Below are positions 1-8,778 of a stretch of 56,497 nt of DNA, one piece after another. The notes under the pieces were generated by a model. That model had not been told where the DNA came from and searched no databases. It was given only the letters and a program-made list of their open reading frames with translations. The stretch's first letter is position 1; each line of letters opens with the position of its first letter. The stretch comes from CAJGBR01 sp045637425. Lineage in GTDB: Bacteria; Bacteroidota; Bacteroidia; Bacteroidales; Rikenellaceae. The translations under genes and the position numbers were made by a program. The DNA lies in contig JAZTZL010000016.1 of assembly GCA_045637425.1 (NCBI GenBank), positions 1 to 56,497 on the forward strand, read 5' to 3'.

Positions 1-1025
1 CTCACCTGTGTATTAAACCCGATTTCCGACTCCTGTCGTTTTTGTGGGAATGCAGTTTTTTCGGTTCTAGCATCTACTGCGATTCTGAAGTTTGAAGAAT
101 ATTGTCCGATTCGTCCAGACAGATTATGCATAGTTTGTCGCTCGTTATCCGCATTTTTATCTGCATATAAACCAGCTTCCAAACTAACATCTCCACCCTT
201 GAATATATTGAAATCCTTGAAGGTTATGACATTCATCACTTTACGTTTCCGCGCATTTTTTGTTCCGTGCATAATTTCAGACTTTTCGTCAACCTCATCA
301 TACACCTGAATCAATCCTGCTTCTTTAGCCAAAATCGAAGTTACCGTAGTTCTGACATCTTCGCCAAAGATATGTTTATCATTAAGTTTTGCTCTTTCGA
401 CTCTTTGACCGTTGACATATATATTTCCGTGTTCATCGACGTGAAAATTAGGCAGTCGTTTCAAAATATCTTCCAGAGTTTCGCCCTCAAATTGTTTGAT
501 ATTTTTAGGGTAAACCAATAGCGTATCACCCACCTGTTCAAACAGTTTAACACGAGCTTTAACAAGCACAGCGTCCAACAGCTGAACATCTGGAACTAAT
601 TTCAATACACCCAAATCCAATTGATTATATATAGTCGGCTGTTTATTTCCCCGACCTGCTTCAACAGACAGAGTACTCGAATAAGAGATTCGGTCTTTAT
701 TGCCAGCTTCGCTTAACATTCGAGTCAAGATTTTATAACCGAGACACACCACTTCGATGCGATTGTTCATAACACGAGGTGATAGGATTTTAAAATTTCC
801 CTCTCTGTCAGCAACTGAATTTCGGATTACCAAACTATCACTTCCCGAAGGTTTATAGATGTGATTGATTTGCGCAAAAGGCAATGGTTCACCGGTTTCC
901 GTATCCACAATTTTACCGGTATAAGTAATCAAGTTAGGGTTGTTTTTGAGATCGGAATTTGTTTGAGCATTACCGATAAAAGAGAGCAACAACAAACTCG
1001 TTAGTAGGTAAAAAAATCGTATCAT
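1..1025 (-). CDS. TonB-plug outer-membrane protein with carboxypeptidase-like domain (3' end missing)
   Basis: The reading frame starts at the ATG at 1025 and stays open to the left window edge (about 341 codons), so only the N-terminal part is seen. Residues 1-21 are a signal peptide ending in GNAQ. A carboxypeptidase-like regulatory domain follows (TGKIVDTETGEPLPFAQI at about 36-53). Next comes a plug-like segment with a GDTLLVYP, LKRLPNF, DEHGNIYVNG series, seen in the Bacteroidota family of large TonB-receptor-like beta-barrel proteins. The C-terminal barrel would lie outside the window. The role is inferred as outer-membrane transport or assembly with unknown substrate. A near-consensus promoter sits 60 bp upstream, so the gene is probably transcribed alone or leads an operon running left. 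Confidence 0.85.
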   Translation of the reverse strand, partial: MIRFFYLLTSLLLLSFIGNAQTNSDLKNNPNLITYTGKIVDTETGEPLPFAQINHIYKPSGSDSLVIRNSVADREGNFKILSPRVMNNRIEVVCLGYKILTRMLSEAGNKDRISYSSTLSVEAGRGNKQPTIYNQLDLGVLKLVPDVQLLDAVLVKARVKLFEQVGDTLLVYPKNIKQFEGETLEDILKRLPNFHVDEHGNIYVNGQRVERAKLNDKHIFGEDVRTTVTSILAKEAGLIQVYDEVDEKSEIMHGTKNARKRKVMNVITFKDFNIFKGGDVSLEAGLYADKNADNERQTMHNLSGRIGQYSSNFRIAVDARTEKTAFPQKRQESEIGFNTQV

Positions 1026-1087
1026 AAATGTTTAGTATTTTATCAAAATTACAACTTAGACAAACATTTCTGATGTCACAAACTACG

Positions 1088-1117
1088 CAAATATATAAAC
1101 ATTAAACCGGAAAACAA
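1088..1117 (-). promoter_or_regulatory. Bacteroidota-type promoter of the outer-membrane protein
   Basis: On the minus strand TTG (1117-1115) is followed after 19 nt by TATATTTG (1095-1088), an exact match to the TAnnTTTG -7 box. It leaves a leader of about 55 nt before the ATG at 1025. Confidence 0.7.
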
Positions 1118-1468
1118 AATATAAATACAAATTTTTCAAATATAAAATTTTTTCATTTTATATTTTCACTCTAATTCGGAGTAAATACACTTGACTTTTT
1201 GCAATTAAACATATCATTATTGGTATATAGTGCCACGATTTTATCCGTAACAACCTATGAGCAATCACGATGATAAAATGTTGATTGATAACTACCGTTA
1301 TGATGGTTCAGTCGAGTGTGTAGCATAATATTGGAGAGTCGCCACAAGATGCGCAATTTTCTCGTAAATATGGGACAAAATCTGAAATCCAAACTTATTT
1401 TATATGTCATAAAAAAAGATTGAACAAGATAACAACAATTCGACATCTTATTTTTTTGTCCGTTTTTT
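1118..1468. other. AT-rich intergenic stretch, no convincing gene
   Basis: This 350-bp stretch separates two divergent transcription units. A 23-codon plus-strand frame (1257-1328) and a 63-codon minus-strand frame (1255-1446) exist, but neither has a promoter, a recognisable motif or gene-like composition. They could be remnants of a decayed gene, but nothing can be identified. Confidence 0.5.
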
Positions 1469-1498
1469 TTGGATTTTAGAAAACTTTGCTTAAATTTG
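1469..1498 (+). promoter_or_regulatory. Promoter of the 1539-2622 gene pair
   Basis: TTG (1469-1471) and TAAATTTG (1491-1498) are separated by 19 nt, matching the Bacteroidota -33/-7 consensus. Transcription would begin near 1505, about 35 nt before the ATG at 1539. Confidence 0.7.
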
Positions 1499-1538
1499 TT
1501 GTGTCATAACTTTTGAGTTTAACAAAATTTTCAATCTA

Positions 1539-2132
1539 ATGAGACCAATTTTAAAATTTATTTTTGCGTTGTTTATTTTTGCAACTGTCAACAATGTTTC
1601 GGCACAAAGCATTCGTGTAACAAATGGTACGCGCCCCATTCAATTAGGCGATTCTGTTCTTGTGGCAGTAGGTTGGGATAACCAACCAATTAATGAGTTT
1701 TACAACGTGCGTGCCATTGAAAAAATAGAATTTAAAGGGCTAATTGAACTCACCAAAGAAGATTTGAAAAAGCAGAGATTTGCTTTTTTTATATATCCTA
1801 CGGCGACTAGAATTATCGACCCTACATTTTACAATAATATCACGGGTAAGGCTGAATCTGAATACGGCAGGAGTGAATTTTCTAAAAAGCTTTACACAAT
1901 CATAGTACTTGACAAAGACGGGAAGGAGATTCGAGATTCTCTTTCTAACACACGTAATGCCCAAGTACGGATTCGAAAAGTGGAAATTGCTGGACCGGAA
2001 GAAAAATCTTGGGAACTTGCGTCTCTCGAGTTACACGTTACTACTCCTCAGCAACTCGAGTATTTAGAACAACTCAAAAATGAAGAAAAGCAAAAAAATA
2101 AACAAAACGACAAAAGCAAAATTTCAAAATAA
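1539..2132 (+). CDS. Small secreted protein, possible remote member of the 'KGDSTRI' family
   Basis: This 197-residue protein has a signal peptide (about 1-23, ending VSAQ), so it is exported. No known domain was recognised. Several short signatures occur in the same order as in the paralogous proteins at 19-20 kb and 33-34 kb: LGDSVLV (there KGDSTRI), AIEKIEFKG (there KIELETAG), LTKEDLKK (there TTREDIKN), a P-T turn, and IIVLDKDGKE (there FVLEPDEYKE). I infer distant homology, which needs a profile comparison. The C-terminus is very Lys/Gln/Asn-rich. The stop codon is separated from the next ATG by one base, so the two genes form an operon. Confidence 0.75.
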   Translation: MRPILKFIFALFIFATVNNVSAQSIRVTNGTRPIQLGDSVLVAVGWDNQPINEFYNVRAIEKIEFKGLIELTKEDLKKQRFAFFIYPTATRIIDPTFYNNITGKAESEYGRSEFSKKLYTIIVLDKDGKEIRDSLSNTRNAQVRIRKVEIAGPEEKSWELASLELHVTTPQQLEYLEQLKNEEKQKNKQNDKSKISK

Positions 2133-2133
2133 A

Positions 2134-2622
2134 ATGAAAACACTTCTTGCAACGATAATCTGTTTATTTTGTATAAACATTGTTTCAGCGCAGAATGATA
2201 TTTCCGTGAATCCAACAACAATAAGTTTTACAGATTATGAAACAAAATATATTGAATTTGAATCATTAGATGACCATCCTATAGTGTCTATCGAATTAGA
2301 AAATTCGACGAGTACAGCTTGGTTTACCATAACAGAAGCAATCGCAGCAAGATTCAACCCAATATATACTCCATCTCCGAGTTTTTTGAAAAGGATTTCA
2401 ATACAATTAAACGGCACTGCGCCTAGAAACGCATCTGCAACATTAAACTTTAGGGTTAGCAAATTCTCAAATCTCTCTTTTACCTACACCTATAGGTATG
2501 TATCTATAGGTATTAGCATTCGATTTGGAAAGAATCATATCTTTGACAACATCGCTGAAGACATTGTGGCAGACATCCTGGCGTTAAAACCGAAAGAAGA
2601 AAGCCTTCTTTTAATTTCTTAG
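2134..2622 (+). CDS. Small secreted protein of unknown function
   Basis: I start this gene at the ATG at 2134, one base after the stop of the upstream gene, because that start gives a clean signal peptide (MKTLLATIICLF... ending VSAQ). An in-frame ATG 54 nt upstream would prefix 18 Lys-rich residues that overlap the neighbour's tail. The mature part (about 140 residues) opens with ISVNPTTISFTDYETKYIEF, reminiscent of an Ig-like or BACON-type beta-sandwich strand pattern. No domain can be named. Its position as the second small secreted gene of an operon resembles the short/long gene pairs at 19-20 kb and 33 kb, but here the order is reversed and sequence similarity to the short partners is not evident. 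A strong terminator follows. Confidence 0.75.
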   Translation: MKTLLATIICLFCINIVSAQNDISVNPTTISFTDYETKYIEFESLDDHPIVSIELENSTSTAWFTITEAIAARFNPIYTPSPSFLKRISIQLNGTAPRNASATLNFRVSKFSNLSFTYTYRYVSIGISIRFGKNHIFDNIAEDIVADILALKPKEESLLLIS

Positions 2623-2657
2623 TTATTAATCCAAAACTACAATAGTTATGATAGACT

Positions 2658-2690
2658 GCAGCCTATATTGAATGATAGGCTGCTTTTTTT
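2658..2690 (+). terminator. Rho-independent terminator
   Basis: A perfect 9-bp stem (2658-2666 with 2675-2683), an 8-nt loop, then a run of T. It ends the two-gene secreted-protein operon. Confidence 0.85.
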
Positions 2691-2700
2691 TCGTTTTTTT

Positions 2701-2731
2701 TTGGACTGATAATTAATAATCGTTACTTTTG
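2701..2731 (+). promoter_or_regulatory. Promoter of ppa
   Basis: TTGG at 2701 and TACTTTTG at 2724-2731 are separated by 20 nt. The -7 box overlaps the TTG codon at 2729 that could otherwise serve as an upstream start, so that start is excluded and translation should begin at ATG 2756. Confidence 0.7.
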
Positions 2732-2755
2732 TGTAACTTAAAGTTAGTGTACATT

Positions 2756-3439
2756 ATGGGAAACAAAATTAATGATCCTATCGCACGCTTGATGGGTTTG
2801 CGCTATAAATCACACCCGTGGCACGGGATTGAAGTGGGCGAAAATGCTCCTGCTGAGGTAACTGCATTTATCGAAATGGTCCCAACAGACACCGTTAAAT
2901 ATGAATTGGACAAGGTCAGCGGCTACATCAAAATCGACCGCCCTCAGAAATATTCAAACGTAGTACCGGCTCTTTATGGATTCGTACCTCAAAGTTTCTG
3001 CGGCGAATCCGTTGCAAGATACAGTATGGAACACAGCGACCGAACTAACATTATAGGCGACGGCGACCCGCTGGATATCTGTGTACTGACAGAACGCGAT
3101 ATTTCTCACGGAGACATCATTGTGAATGCTCGCCCGATTGGAGGTTTCCGTATTTTGGACGGCAACGAAGCAGATGACAAAATCATCGCAGTGTTGAGCC
3201 ACGACGTTACCTATAGTCAGTATAATGACATTTCCGAACTGCCAAGGGGCATTTTCGATCGACTAAAACACTACTTCCTGACCTACAAGGATATGCCGAC
3301 TGAAAATGAGAATGAAAAACGAAAGATAGAACTCATTGACACCTACGGTCGTGAAGAGGCATACGAAATCATCAACCGCTCGCTTGAGGATTACAAGTGC
3401 CACTTCGACCTGCTCGATGACATTCTCAGACAGGTGTAA
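2756..3439 (+). CDS. ppa: Inorganic pyrophosphatase
   Basis: This cytoplasmic enzyme hydrolyses diphosphate to two phosphates and pulls biosynthetic reactions forward. The 227-residue product carries the family I signature DGDPLD at residues 102-107, whose Asp residues bind the metals. Other family features include the KYEL region near residues 48-51 and the YGFVPQS segment. It is longer than the roughly 175-residue E. coli enzyme, as is usual for Bacteroidota. The ATG at 2756 is preferred because the promoter's -7 box covers the alternative TTG start at 2729. The next gene starts 30 nt after its stop, so it probably leads a three-gene operon. Confidence 0.95.
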   Translation: MGNKINDPIARLMGLRYKSHPWHGIEVGENAPAEVTAFIEMVPTDTVKYELDKVSGYIKIDRPQKYSNVVPALYGFVPQSFCGESVARYSMEHSDRTNIIGDGDPLDICVLTERDISHGDIIVNARPIGGFRILDGNEADDKIIAVLSHDVTYSQYNDISELPRGIFDRLKHYFLTYKDMPTENENEKRKIELIDTYGREEAYEIINRSLEDYKCHFDLLDDILRQV

Positions 3440-3469
3440 CCCACACAGATTATATCTAACTGAATTGTG

Positions 3470-5272
3470 ATGAAAAAAATATTATTAGTAGTAATTTGCC
3501 TGATTGTGAGCATTACACTGACAAGTGCCCAGAATCAGAACACCTCTTCGATGATTAAGATTGGAGATAAGAATTACTATATCCATACAATCGAAGCAGG
3601 ACAGACTGTTTCCTCTATTTCGCGTCAATATGATGTATCTCCGCGCACAATAATCGAGGAGAACCCGATGGCAGTCGAAACGCTTCGTCCGGGACAGATT
3701 CTTAAAATCCCCGTGCAGGTTTCCGACAAGCAGATGAGCCGACGCGCAAAGCGTAAAAATTTTGTCGAGCACAAGATTAATGCCGGTGAAACGCTATACT
3801 CTATTGCAAAGAAATATGACATTTCGATTGCAGAACTGATGGCAGACAACTCTAATGCCGACCCTGTAACGCTCAGCATCGGAGAGATTTTATTAATCAG
3901 ACGTAAGGGTATTGGTTCGTCAAATCAGAATGAACTGATCGAAGAGATGAATCAGTACAAGGAGCATCTTGATAAATTTTCAGACGAACATATACACCAT
4001 ATCGTAGTCGCAAAAGAGACCGTTTATGGATTGAGCAAAAGATATGAAACAACCGAAGAAGAGTTGTTAAGACTCAATCCCGAGGTTGCAGAATCGGGTC
4101 TGAAAATCGGGTCAATTATCAAATTGCCGCGTCCGAAACCGCAACAACCATCGACCAATGAGCAAGAGGCTCGCTCGGAAGTTCTGACCTTCAGAACACT
4201 GCCACAGGAGCCTGTGGAACAATCGTTCAAGCCCGTAGATGGTGCAATAAACGTAGCCCTGATGTTGCCATTCACAACCGATGGCAAGACCAACGAATCG
4301 TTCATTGATTTTTATCGCGGAATTATGATGGCGCTCGGAGTCTTGAAAGATGAGGGGTTGAATATTTCGCTCTCGCTCGTAGACACAGAACGTTCGGCAG
4401 ACAAGGTTTATCACACGCTGAATGATGCAGCATTACAATATACCAATCTGATAATCGGCCCCGTCTATGAAGAGACATTCGCACGCGCTGCAGCATTTGC
4501 ATATCAGCACAATATCCCGATTGTATCACCTTTGGCACAGGTTTCGGCAGAGTTTCCGAATGTATTTCAGATTGCTCCGGATAAGCACAAGCGTGCCGAG
4601 TTGCTGGGACAATACCTCTCGTTCGAGCGAAACGTTTTGGTTATTCGCCCCGAGAATGACACCGACAACGAATTTGAAAACGAAATCAAACCTTTTTTAC
4701 CTGACAGTTGCCACTACATTGAGTATAACGATTTGACCGAAATCACAATAATCGACTCGTTATTATCAGTAGAAAAGGAAAACCTCGTAGTATTACTATC
4801 AACACAAGAGACTCTCACTGAAGAGATTTTGGCTCGAGTAAGTTCAAGCCAAAACACCATTGCTACGCAGGGAGGAATCACTCCCCGAATCCACGTTTTA
4901 GGTTCGTCAAAATTGTCGCGATTCCAAAATATAGACAAGGAGTTGTATTTCAAATTGAACGTAACCTACCCTACGAACTACCACTCCGACCGCAGCAATG
5001 ACAATGTAGCTAAATTTGACGAGCAATTCCTCGACAAATTCAACAAACTGCCAAGCGCATTCGCCTATCGCGGATATGAGGTAGCAATGTTATTTATACC
5101 AAACATAAAATCAAATCTGACGGACAATCTACTGATGGGCAAGTATGTACATCTGCAGATGCCCTACCGATTCGTCAGAACTGAAACCGGAAAGATTGTA
5201 AATAACCAATGGCAGTTGGTTCACTATAAGAACGATTACACCATAGAACTGCTGAATTTTGAAACGTACTAA
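3470..5272 (+). CDS. LysM-repeat protein with periplasmic-binding-protein-like domain
   Basis: A signal peptide (about 1-20, ending TSAQ) directs export. Three LysM domains follow (about residues 35-80, 98-143 and 165-210), each with the typical YxIxxGxTxxxIxxxY, LRPGQ/LSIGE/LKIGS, L-I-P pattern that binds peptidoglycan glycan chains. From about residue 250 to the end is a type 1 periplasmic-binding fold of the LpoA/branched-chain amino-acid-binding kind (INVALMLPF, FYRGIMMAL, IIGPVYEE, IPIVSPL, AFAYRGYEVAM). No permease is nearby, so a structural or regulatory role at the cell wall is likelier than transport. An in-frame GTG at 3467 immediately precedes the chosen ATG. The gene lies 11 nt upstream of the next one. 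Confidence 0.88.
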   Translation: MKKILLVVICLIVSITLTSAQNQNTSSMIKIGDKNYYIHTIEAGQTVSSISRQYDVSPRTIIEENPMAVETLRPGQILKIPVQVSDKQMSRRAKRKNFVEHKINAGETLYSIAKKYDISIAELMADNSNADPVTLSIGEILLIRRKGIGSSNQNELIEEMNQYKEHLDKFSDEHIHHIVVAKETVYGLSKRYETTEEELLRLNPEVAESGLKIGSIIKLPRPKPQQPSTNEQEARSEVLTFRTLPQEPVEQSFKPVDGAINVALMLPFTTDGKTNESFIDFYRGIMMALGVLKDEGLNISLSLVDTERSADKVYHTLNDAALQYTNLIIGPVYEETFARAAAFAYQHNIPIVSPLAQVSAEFPNVFQIAPDKHKRAELLGQYLSFERNVLVIRPENDTDNEFENEIKPFLPDSCHYIEYNDLTEITIIDSLLSVEKENLVVLLSTQETLTEEILARVSSSQNTIATQGGITPRIHVLGSSKLSRFQNIDKELYFKLNVTYPTNYHSDRSNDNVAKFDEQFLDKFNKLPSAFAYRGYEVAMLFIPNIKSNLTDNLLMGKYVHLQMPYRFVRTETGKIVNNQWQLVHYKNDYTIELLNFETY

Positions 5273-5283
5273 ACAAACTAATT

Positions 5284-7044
5284 ATGGGTCAACTCGTTCG
5301 AAAAGATGAATTGTATTTTGTAGGCGACAATATCCTCGGCAAGATGATATCTTGTACGGTTATGGGATTGCTTGGACTGAACAAACTTAATTCATTGTAT
5401 GACGGACTGAGCCAATACAAAGGCAATCAAGTTGCAGCTAAATATATCGAACTTCTCAACATAAAAATCGAAGCCGCACAGGAGGAGTTAGCCAATATTC
5501 CCCAATCGGGTCCGTTGGTGTTCGTATCAAACCACCCGACGGGAACGCTCGACGGCTTGGTGCTGATACACCTGTTGAGTAAGGTGCGCCCTGATGTGAA
5601 ATTTATGGGTAATATGTTGCTGTCCAGACTTGAACCTCTGAAGGAGTTCTTCATCGAAGTCAATCCGTTTGATAGCCATTCGGCACAGAATGTGGGCGGA
5701 ATCCGTGCTAGTATGGAACACGTCCGCAAGGGCGGTGCATTGGTAATCTTCCCCGCAGGCGAGATTTCGACATACAAACACCCCTTCGCGCAAATTAAGG
5801 ATAAACCGTGGAGTACATCAGTACTGAAATTCATCAAAAAACTTTCAGTATCAATCATTCCGATACACATCACGGCGCATAATAGCCGAATGTTCCACCT
5901 ATGCGGTATGGTACACCCGCTGCTCAGGACTGCGATGATTCCGCACGAAACAACCAACAAGCAAGACGCTGAAGTTCGAGTAAGAGTAGGTTCGGTAATA
6001 CAGCCCCGCCGTCAGAGCGAATTCGACACCGTGGAGTTGTTCGGTAAGTATCTGCGCACCAATGTATATAGTCTGTGTGAACCGTTTGATGACTCGCAAG
6101 AGACGGAGGAAGACAATGGTATTGTGCCAGAAGACATAACAAGTTCTGTACCCAATGAAGTGCTTAGCAATGAGGTAAAATTGCTCGATGATTACAAGTT
6201 GTTCGACCACGGGAATTATACAGTATATTTTACTCCGGCAGATGTCATACCGAATATGATGCTCGAAATCGGCAGACAGCGCGAAATCACATTCCGACAA
6301 GTCGGCGAAGGGACAAATCAGGATATTGATACCGACAAATTCGACACATATTATCGTCATATGTTCGTATGGGATAACACTGAACAGCAATTAGTTGGAG
6401 CATACCGAGTGGGTATGGGTCGCGAGATTATGGATAAGTATGGCATCTCGGGATTCTATACAGACACGCTGTTCAAACTCTCAAACAAAATAGGCGAAAT
6501 AATGGGTCGCACACTCGAGTTGGGACGCTCGTTCATCGTGAGAAAATACCAACGAAAGAGCCAATCATTGTTGTTGCTGTGGAAGGGCATTTTACACATA
6601 TTGCTCAAGAACGAACACTACAGATACCTGATGGGCCCTGTAACAATGTCGGGCAAGCTGTCAGACATCTCTAAGTTAATGATTATAAACTACCTTCAGG
6701 AGCATCACTATGACCAAGACATCGCAGCAATGGTCAATCCTCGAATAGGTTTATCGGGTCTGGAAAAGAAAAAATTTGATAAAGAATCTATCGCAAATAT
6801 CGACTCAATCGATCTGATTGACAAAATTGTACTTGATGTCAATCGCAACCGATTCGGCACTCCGATATTGCTAAAAAAATATCTGCAACTCAATGGCAAA
6901 ATTGTAGGATTCAACACCGACCCTCAGTTCAATAATGCCATTGATGCTCTGATGTTGCTGGATATAAACAATATCCCCGAACAAAAAATTGCGATGCTAT
7001 CCAAAGAACTTGATATAGATGTGATGAGCAGATTCGGAAAATAA
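5284..7044 (+). CDS. Bifunctional acyltransferase, OlsF/GlsF type (amino-lipid synthesis)
   Basis: The 586-residue protein fuses two acyltransferases. The N-terminal half is a PlsC/LPLAT-type O-acyltransferase with the NHPTGTLDG block (His84, Asp90) and the FPAGEIS block. The C-terminal half (from about residue 300) is a GNAT/autoinducer-synthase-like N-acyltransferase of the OlsB kind (VGAYRVGMG, LELGRSFI, YLMGPVTMSG). Enzymes with this fusion (OlsF) make ornithine lipids, and related Bacteroides proteins (GlsB and GlsA, encoded separately) make N-acyl glycine lipids. Here the amino acid used is unknown; glycine is the best guess for a Bacteroidales member. It would act at the inner membrane. 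It ends the ppa operon, before a terminator. Confidence 0.85.
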   Translation: MGQLVRKDELYFVGDNILGKMISCTVMGLLGLNKLNSLYDGLSQYKGNQVAAKYIELLNIKIEAAQEELANIPQSGPLVFVSNHPTGTLDGLVLIHLLSKVRPDVKFMGNMLLSRLEPLKEFFIEVNPFDSHSAQNVGGIRASMEHVRKGGALVIFPAGEISTYKHPFAQIKDKPWSTSVLKFIKKLSVSIIPIHITAHNSRMFHLCGMVHPLLRTAMIPHETTNKQDAEVRVRVGSVIQPRRQSEFDTVELFGKYLRTNVYSLCEPFDDSQETEEDNGIVPEDITSSVPNEVLSNEVKLLDDYKLFDHGNYTVYFTPADVIPNMMLEIGRQREITFRQVGEGTNQDIDTDKFDTYYRHMFVWDNTEQQLVGAYRVGMGREIMDKYGISGFYTDTLFKLSNKIGEIMGRTLELGRSFIVRKYQRKSQSLLLLWKGILHILLKNEHYRYLMGPVTMSGKLSDISKLMIINYLQEHHYDQDIAAMVNPRIGLSGLEKKKFDKESIANIDSIDLIDKIVLDVNRNRFGTPILLKKYLQLNGKIVGFNTDPQFNNAIDALMLLDINNIPEQKIAMLSKELDIDVMSRFGK

Positions 7045-7073
7045 CACCTAAATATTCTGATAAATTCCACATT

Positions 7074-7110
7074 AATGCCTCAAACTAACAAATTGTTTGG
7101 GGCATTTCTC
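7074..7110 (+). terminator. Rho-independent terminator
   Basis: A 12-bp stem with one G-T pair (7074-7085 with 7095-7106) followed by a short T-rich stretch, downstream of the ppa operon. Confidence 0.7.
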
Positions 7111-7120
7111 GTATAAATTT

Positions 7121-7149
7121 TTGTTTGTGAATAAATTTCCGTAAATTTG
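7121..7149 (+). promoter_or_regulatory. Promoter of the ior operon
   Basis: TTG at 7121-7123 and TAAATTTG at 7142-7149, 18 nt apart. Transcription would start about 20 nt before the ATG at 7176. Confidence 0.6.
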
Positions 7150-7175
7150 CGACAGAAACAAATACCAAAACAGAT

Positions 7176-8774
7176 ATGAAGAAAGAACTCTTACTCGGAG
7201 ATGAAGCAATCGCACTGAGCGCAATTAATGCGGGCTTGTCAGGTGTATATGCTTATCCCGGAACACCGTCTACGGAAATCACAGAATTTATCCAGCTCAA
7301 CAAATTGGCTGCAGAGCGTGGAATTCATCGTACTTGGAGCACTAACGAAAAAACCGCAATGGAAGCTGCTCTGGGTATGTCATTTATGGGTAAACGTGCC
7401 CTCGTGTGTATGAAACACGTCGGAATGAACGTTGCTGCTGACCCATTCGTAAACAGCGCAATGTCAGGTACAAACGGTGGTCTTATCGTAGTAGCTGCCG
7501 ATGACCCGTCAATGCACTCATCTCAAAACGAACAAGACTCTCGCCACTATGGCCGTTTCGCATTCATTCCGATGATGGAACCGTCGTCTCAACAAGAGGC
7601 TTACGATATGACATCTTACGGTTATGAATTGTCAGAAAAATACAGAATGCCAGTATTGATGAGAGTAACTACCCGCTTGGCTCACTCTCGTGCCGTAGTG
7701 GAAGTAGGCGAAACTCGCGAACAAAATAGTTGCTGCCCACCAGAAAACTCTAAACAATGGATTCTGCTGCCTGCAAACTCACGTGCTCGCTACGTTGAGT
7801 TGTTGGCACTCCAGAACGAATTGGAAGAAGAGAGCGAAACAGCAGGTTTCAACAAATATATCGACGGCGAAGATAAATCAATCGGTATCATCGCTTGCGG
7901 TATCGGTTACAACTACCTGATGGAAAACTGCCCGGAAGGCTGCAAATATCCTGTAGTTAAAATTTCTCAATACCCTCTGCCAAAGAAAATGATCGCTAAA
8001 TTGGTTAGCCAGTGCGACGAAATTATGGTAATCGAAGAGGGACAACCAATGGTTGAAGAACAACTGAAAGGATTGCTCGGAATGGGCGTAACAGTAAGAG
8101 GTCGCTTGGACGGCACACTGCCACGCACAGGCGAACTCTCACCAGACTGCGTGCGCGCAGCACTCGACCTGCCCGAAAACCCACGCGCAGGAAAATGCGA
8201 AATCGTAGTTCCTCGTCCTCCGGCATTGTGTCAAGGTTGCGGTCACCGCGATATGTACACTACATTGAACGAAGTCCTCAACAACGAATATCCTAACCAC
8301 AAAGTATTCGCAGATATCGGTTGCTACACATTGGGAGCAATGCCTCCATTCCGTTCAATCGACACTTGCGTGGAAATGGGCGCATCAATCACAATGGCTA
8401 AGGGTGCTTCTGATGCAGGTCAATTCCCAGCTGTTGCAGTAATCGGCGACTCAACATTCACTCACTCAGGAATGACAGGCCTGTTGGACTGCGTGAACGA
8501 TAAGGCAAACGTTACAATCATCATCTCTGACAACTTGACAACAGGTATGACAGGTGGTCAGGATTCAGCAGGTACAGGCAAACTCGAAGCAATCTGCCGC
8601 GGCCTCGGCGTAGAAGAAGAACACATCAGAGTAATGACTCCGCTGCCAAAGAACTACGAAGAGATGAAACAGATTATTCGTGAAGAAATTGAATATAAAG
8701 GTGTGTCGGTATTGATTCCGCGTCGTGAATGTATCCAAACACTGAAACGTCATTTGAAAAACAAAAAGAAGTAA
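7176..8774 (+). CDS. iorA: Indolepyruvate:ferredoxin oxidoreductase, alpha subunit
   Basis: With IorB this thiamine-diphosphate enzyme oxidatively decarboxylates aryl-pyruvates, made from aromatic amino acids, to aryl-acetyl-CoA and reduces ferredoxin. The pyrimidine-binding domain contains YPGTPSTEI (about 27-35). The ThDP-pyrophosphate domain contains CQGCGHRDM (about 351-359) and the GDSTFTHSGM, then DNLTTGMTGGQ metal/ThDP block (about 425-460). The protein ends at residue 532, right after the ThDP domain. The C-terminal two-[4Fe-4S] ferredoxin domain of archaeal IorA is absent, so electrons must reach a separate ferredoxin. It starts a tight four-gene operon. Confidence 0.93.
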   Translation: MKKELLLGDEAIALSAINAGLSGVYAYPGTPSTEITEFIQLNKLAAERGIHRTWSTNEKTAMEAALGMSFMGKRALVCMKHVGMNVAADPFVNSAMSGTNGGLIVVAADDPSMHSSQNEQDSRHYGRFAFIPMMEPSSQQEAYDMTSYGYELSEKYRMPVLMRVTTRLAHSRAVVEVGETREQNSCCPPENSKQWILLPANSRARYVELLALQNELEEESETAGFNKYIDGEDKSIGIIACGIGYNYLMENCPEGCKYPVVKISQYPLPKKMIAKLVSQCDEIMVIEEGQPMVEEQLKGLLGMGVTVRGRLDGTLPRTGELSPDCVRAALDLPENPRAGKCEIVVPRPPALCQGCGHRDMYTTLNEVLNNEYPNHKVFADIGCYTLGAMPPFRSIDTCVEMGASITMAKGASDAGQFPAVAVIGDSTFTHSGMTGLLDCVNDKANVTIIISDNLTTGMTGGQDSAGTGKLEAICRGLGVEEEHIRVMTPLPKNYEEMKQIIREEIEYKGVSVLIPRRECIQTLKRHLKNKKK

Positions 8775-8778
8775 TCCA

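Noticed and set aside
1255..1446. Two short frames (23 codons plus, 63 codons minus) in the 1.1-1.5 kb gap
   Set aside because: No promoter, no family and no signal; kept only as a possible gene remnant.
2080..2133. Longer N-terminus for the gene at 2134
   Set aside because: Adds 18 basic residues before a complete signal peptide and overlaps the upstream gene; the ATG at 2134 fits better.
7176..8774. Frameshift-truncated iorA
   Set aside because: iorB starts 4 nt after the stop, leaving no room for a lost ferredoxin domain; the short form appears native.
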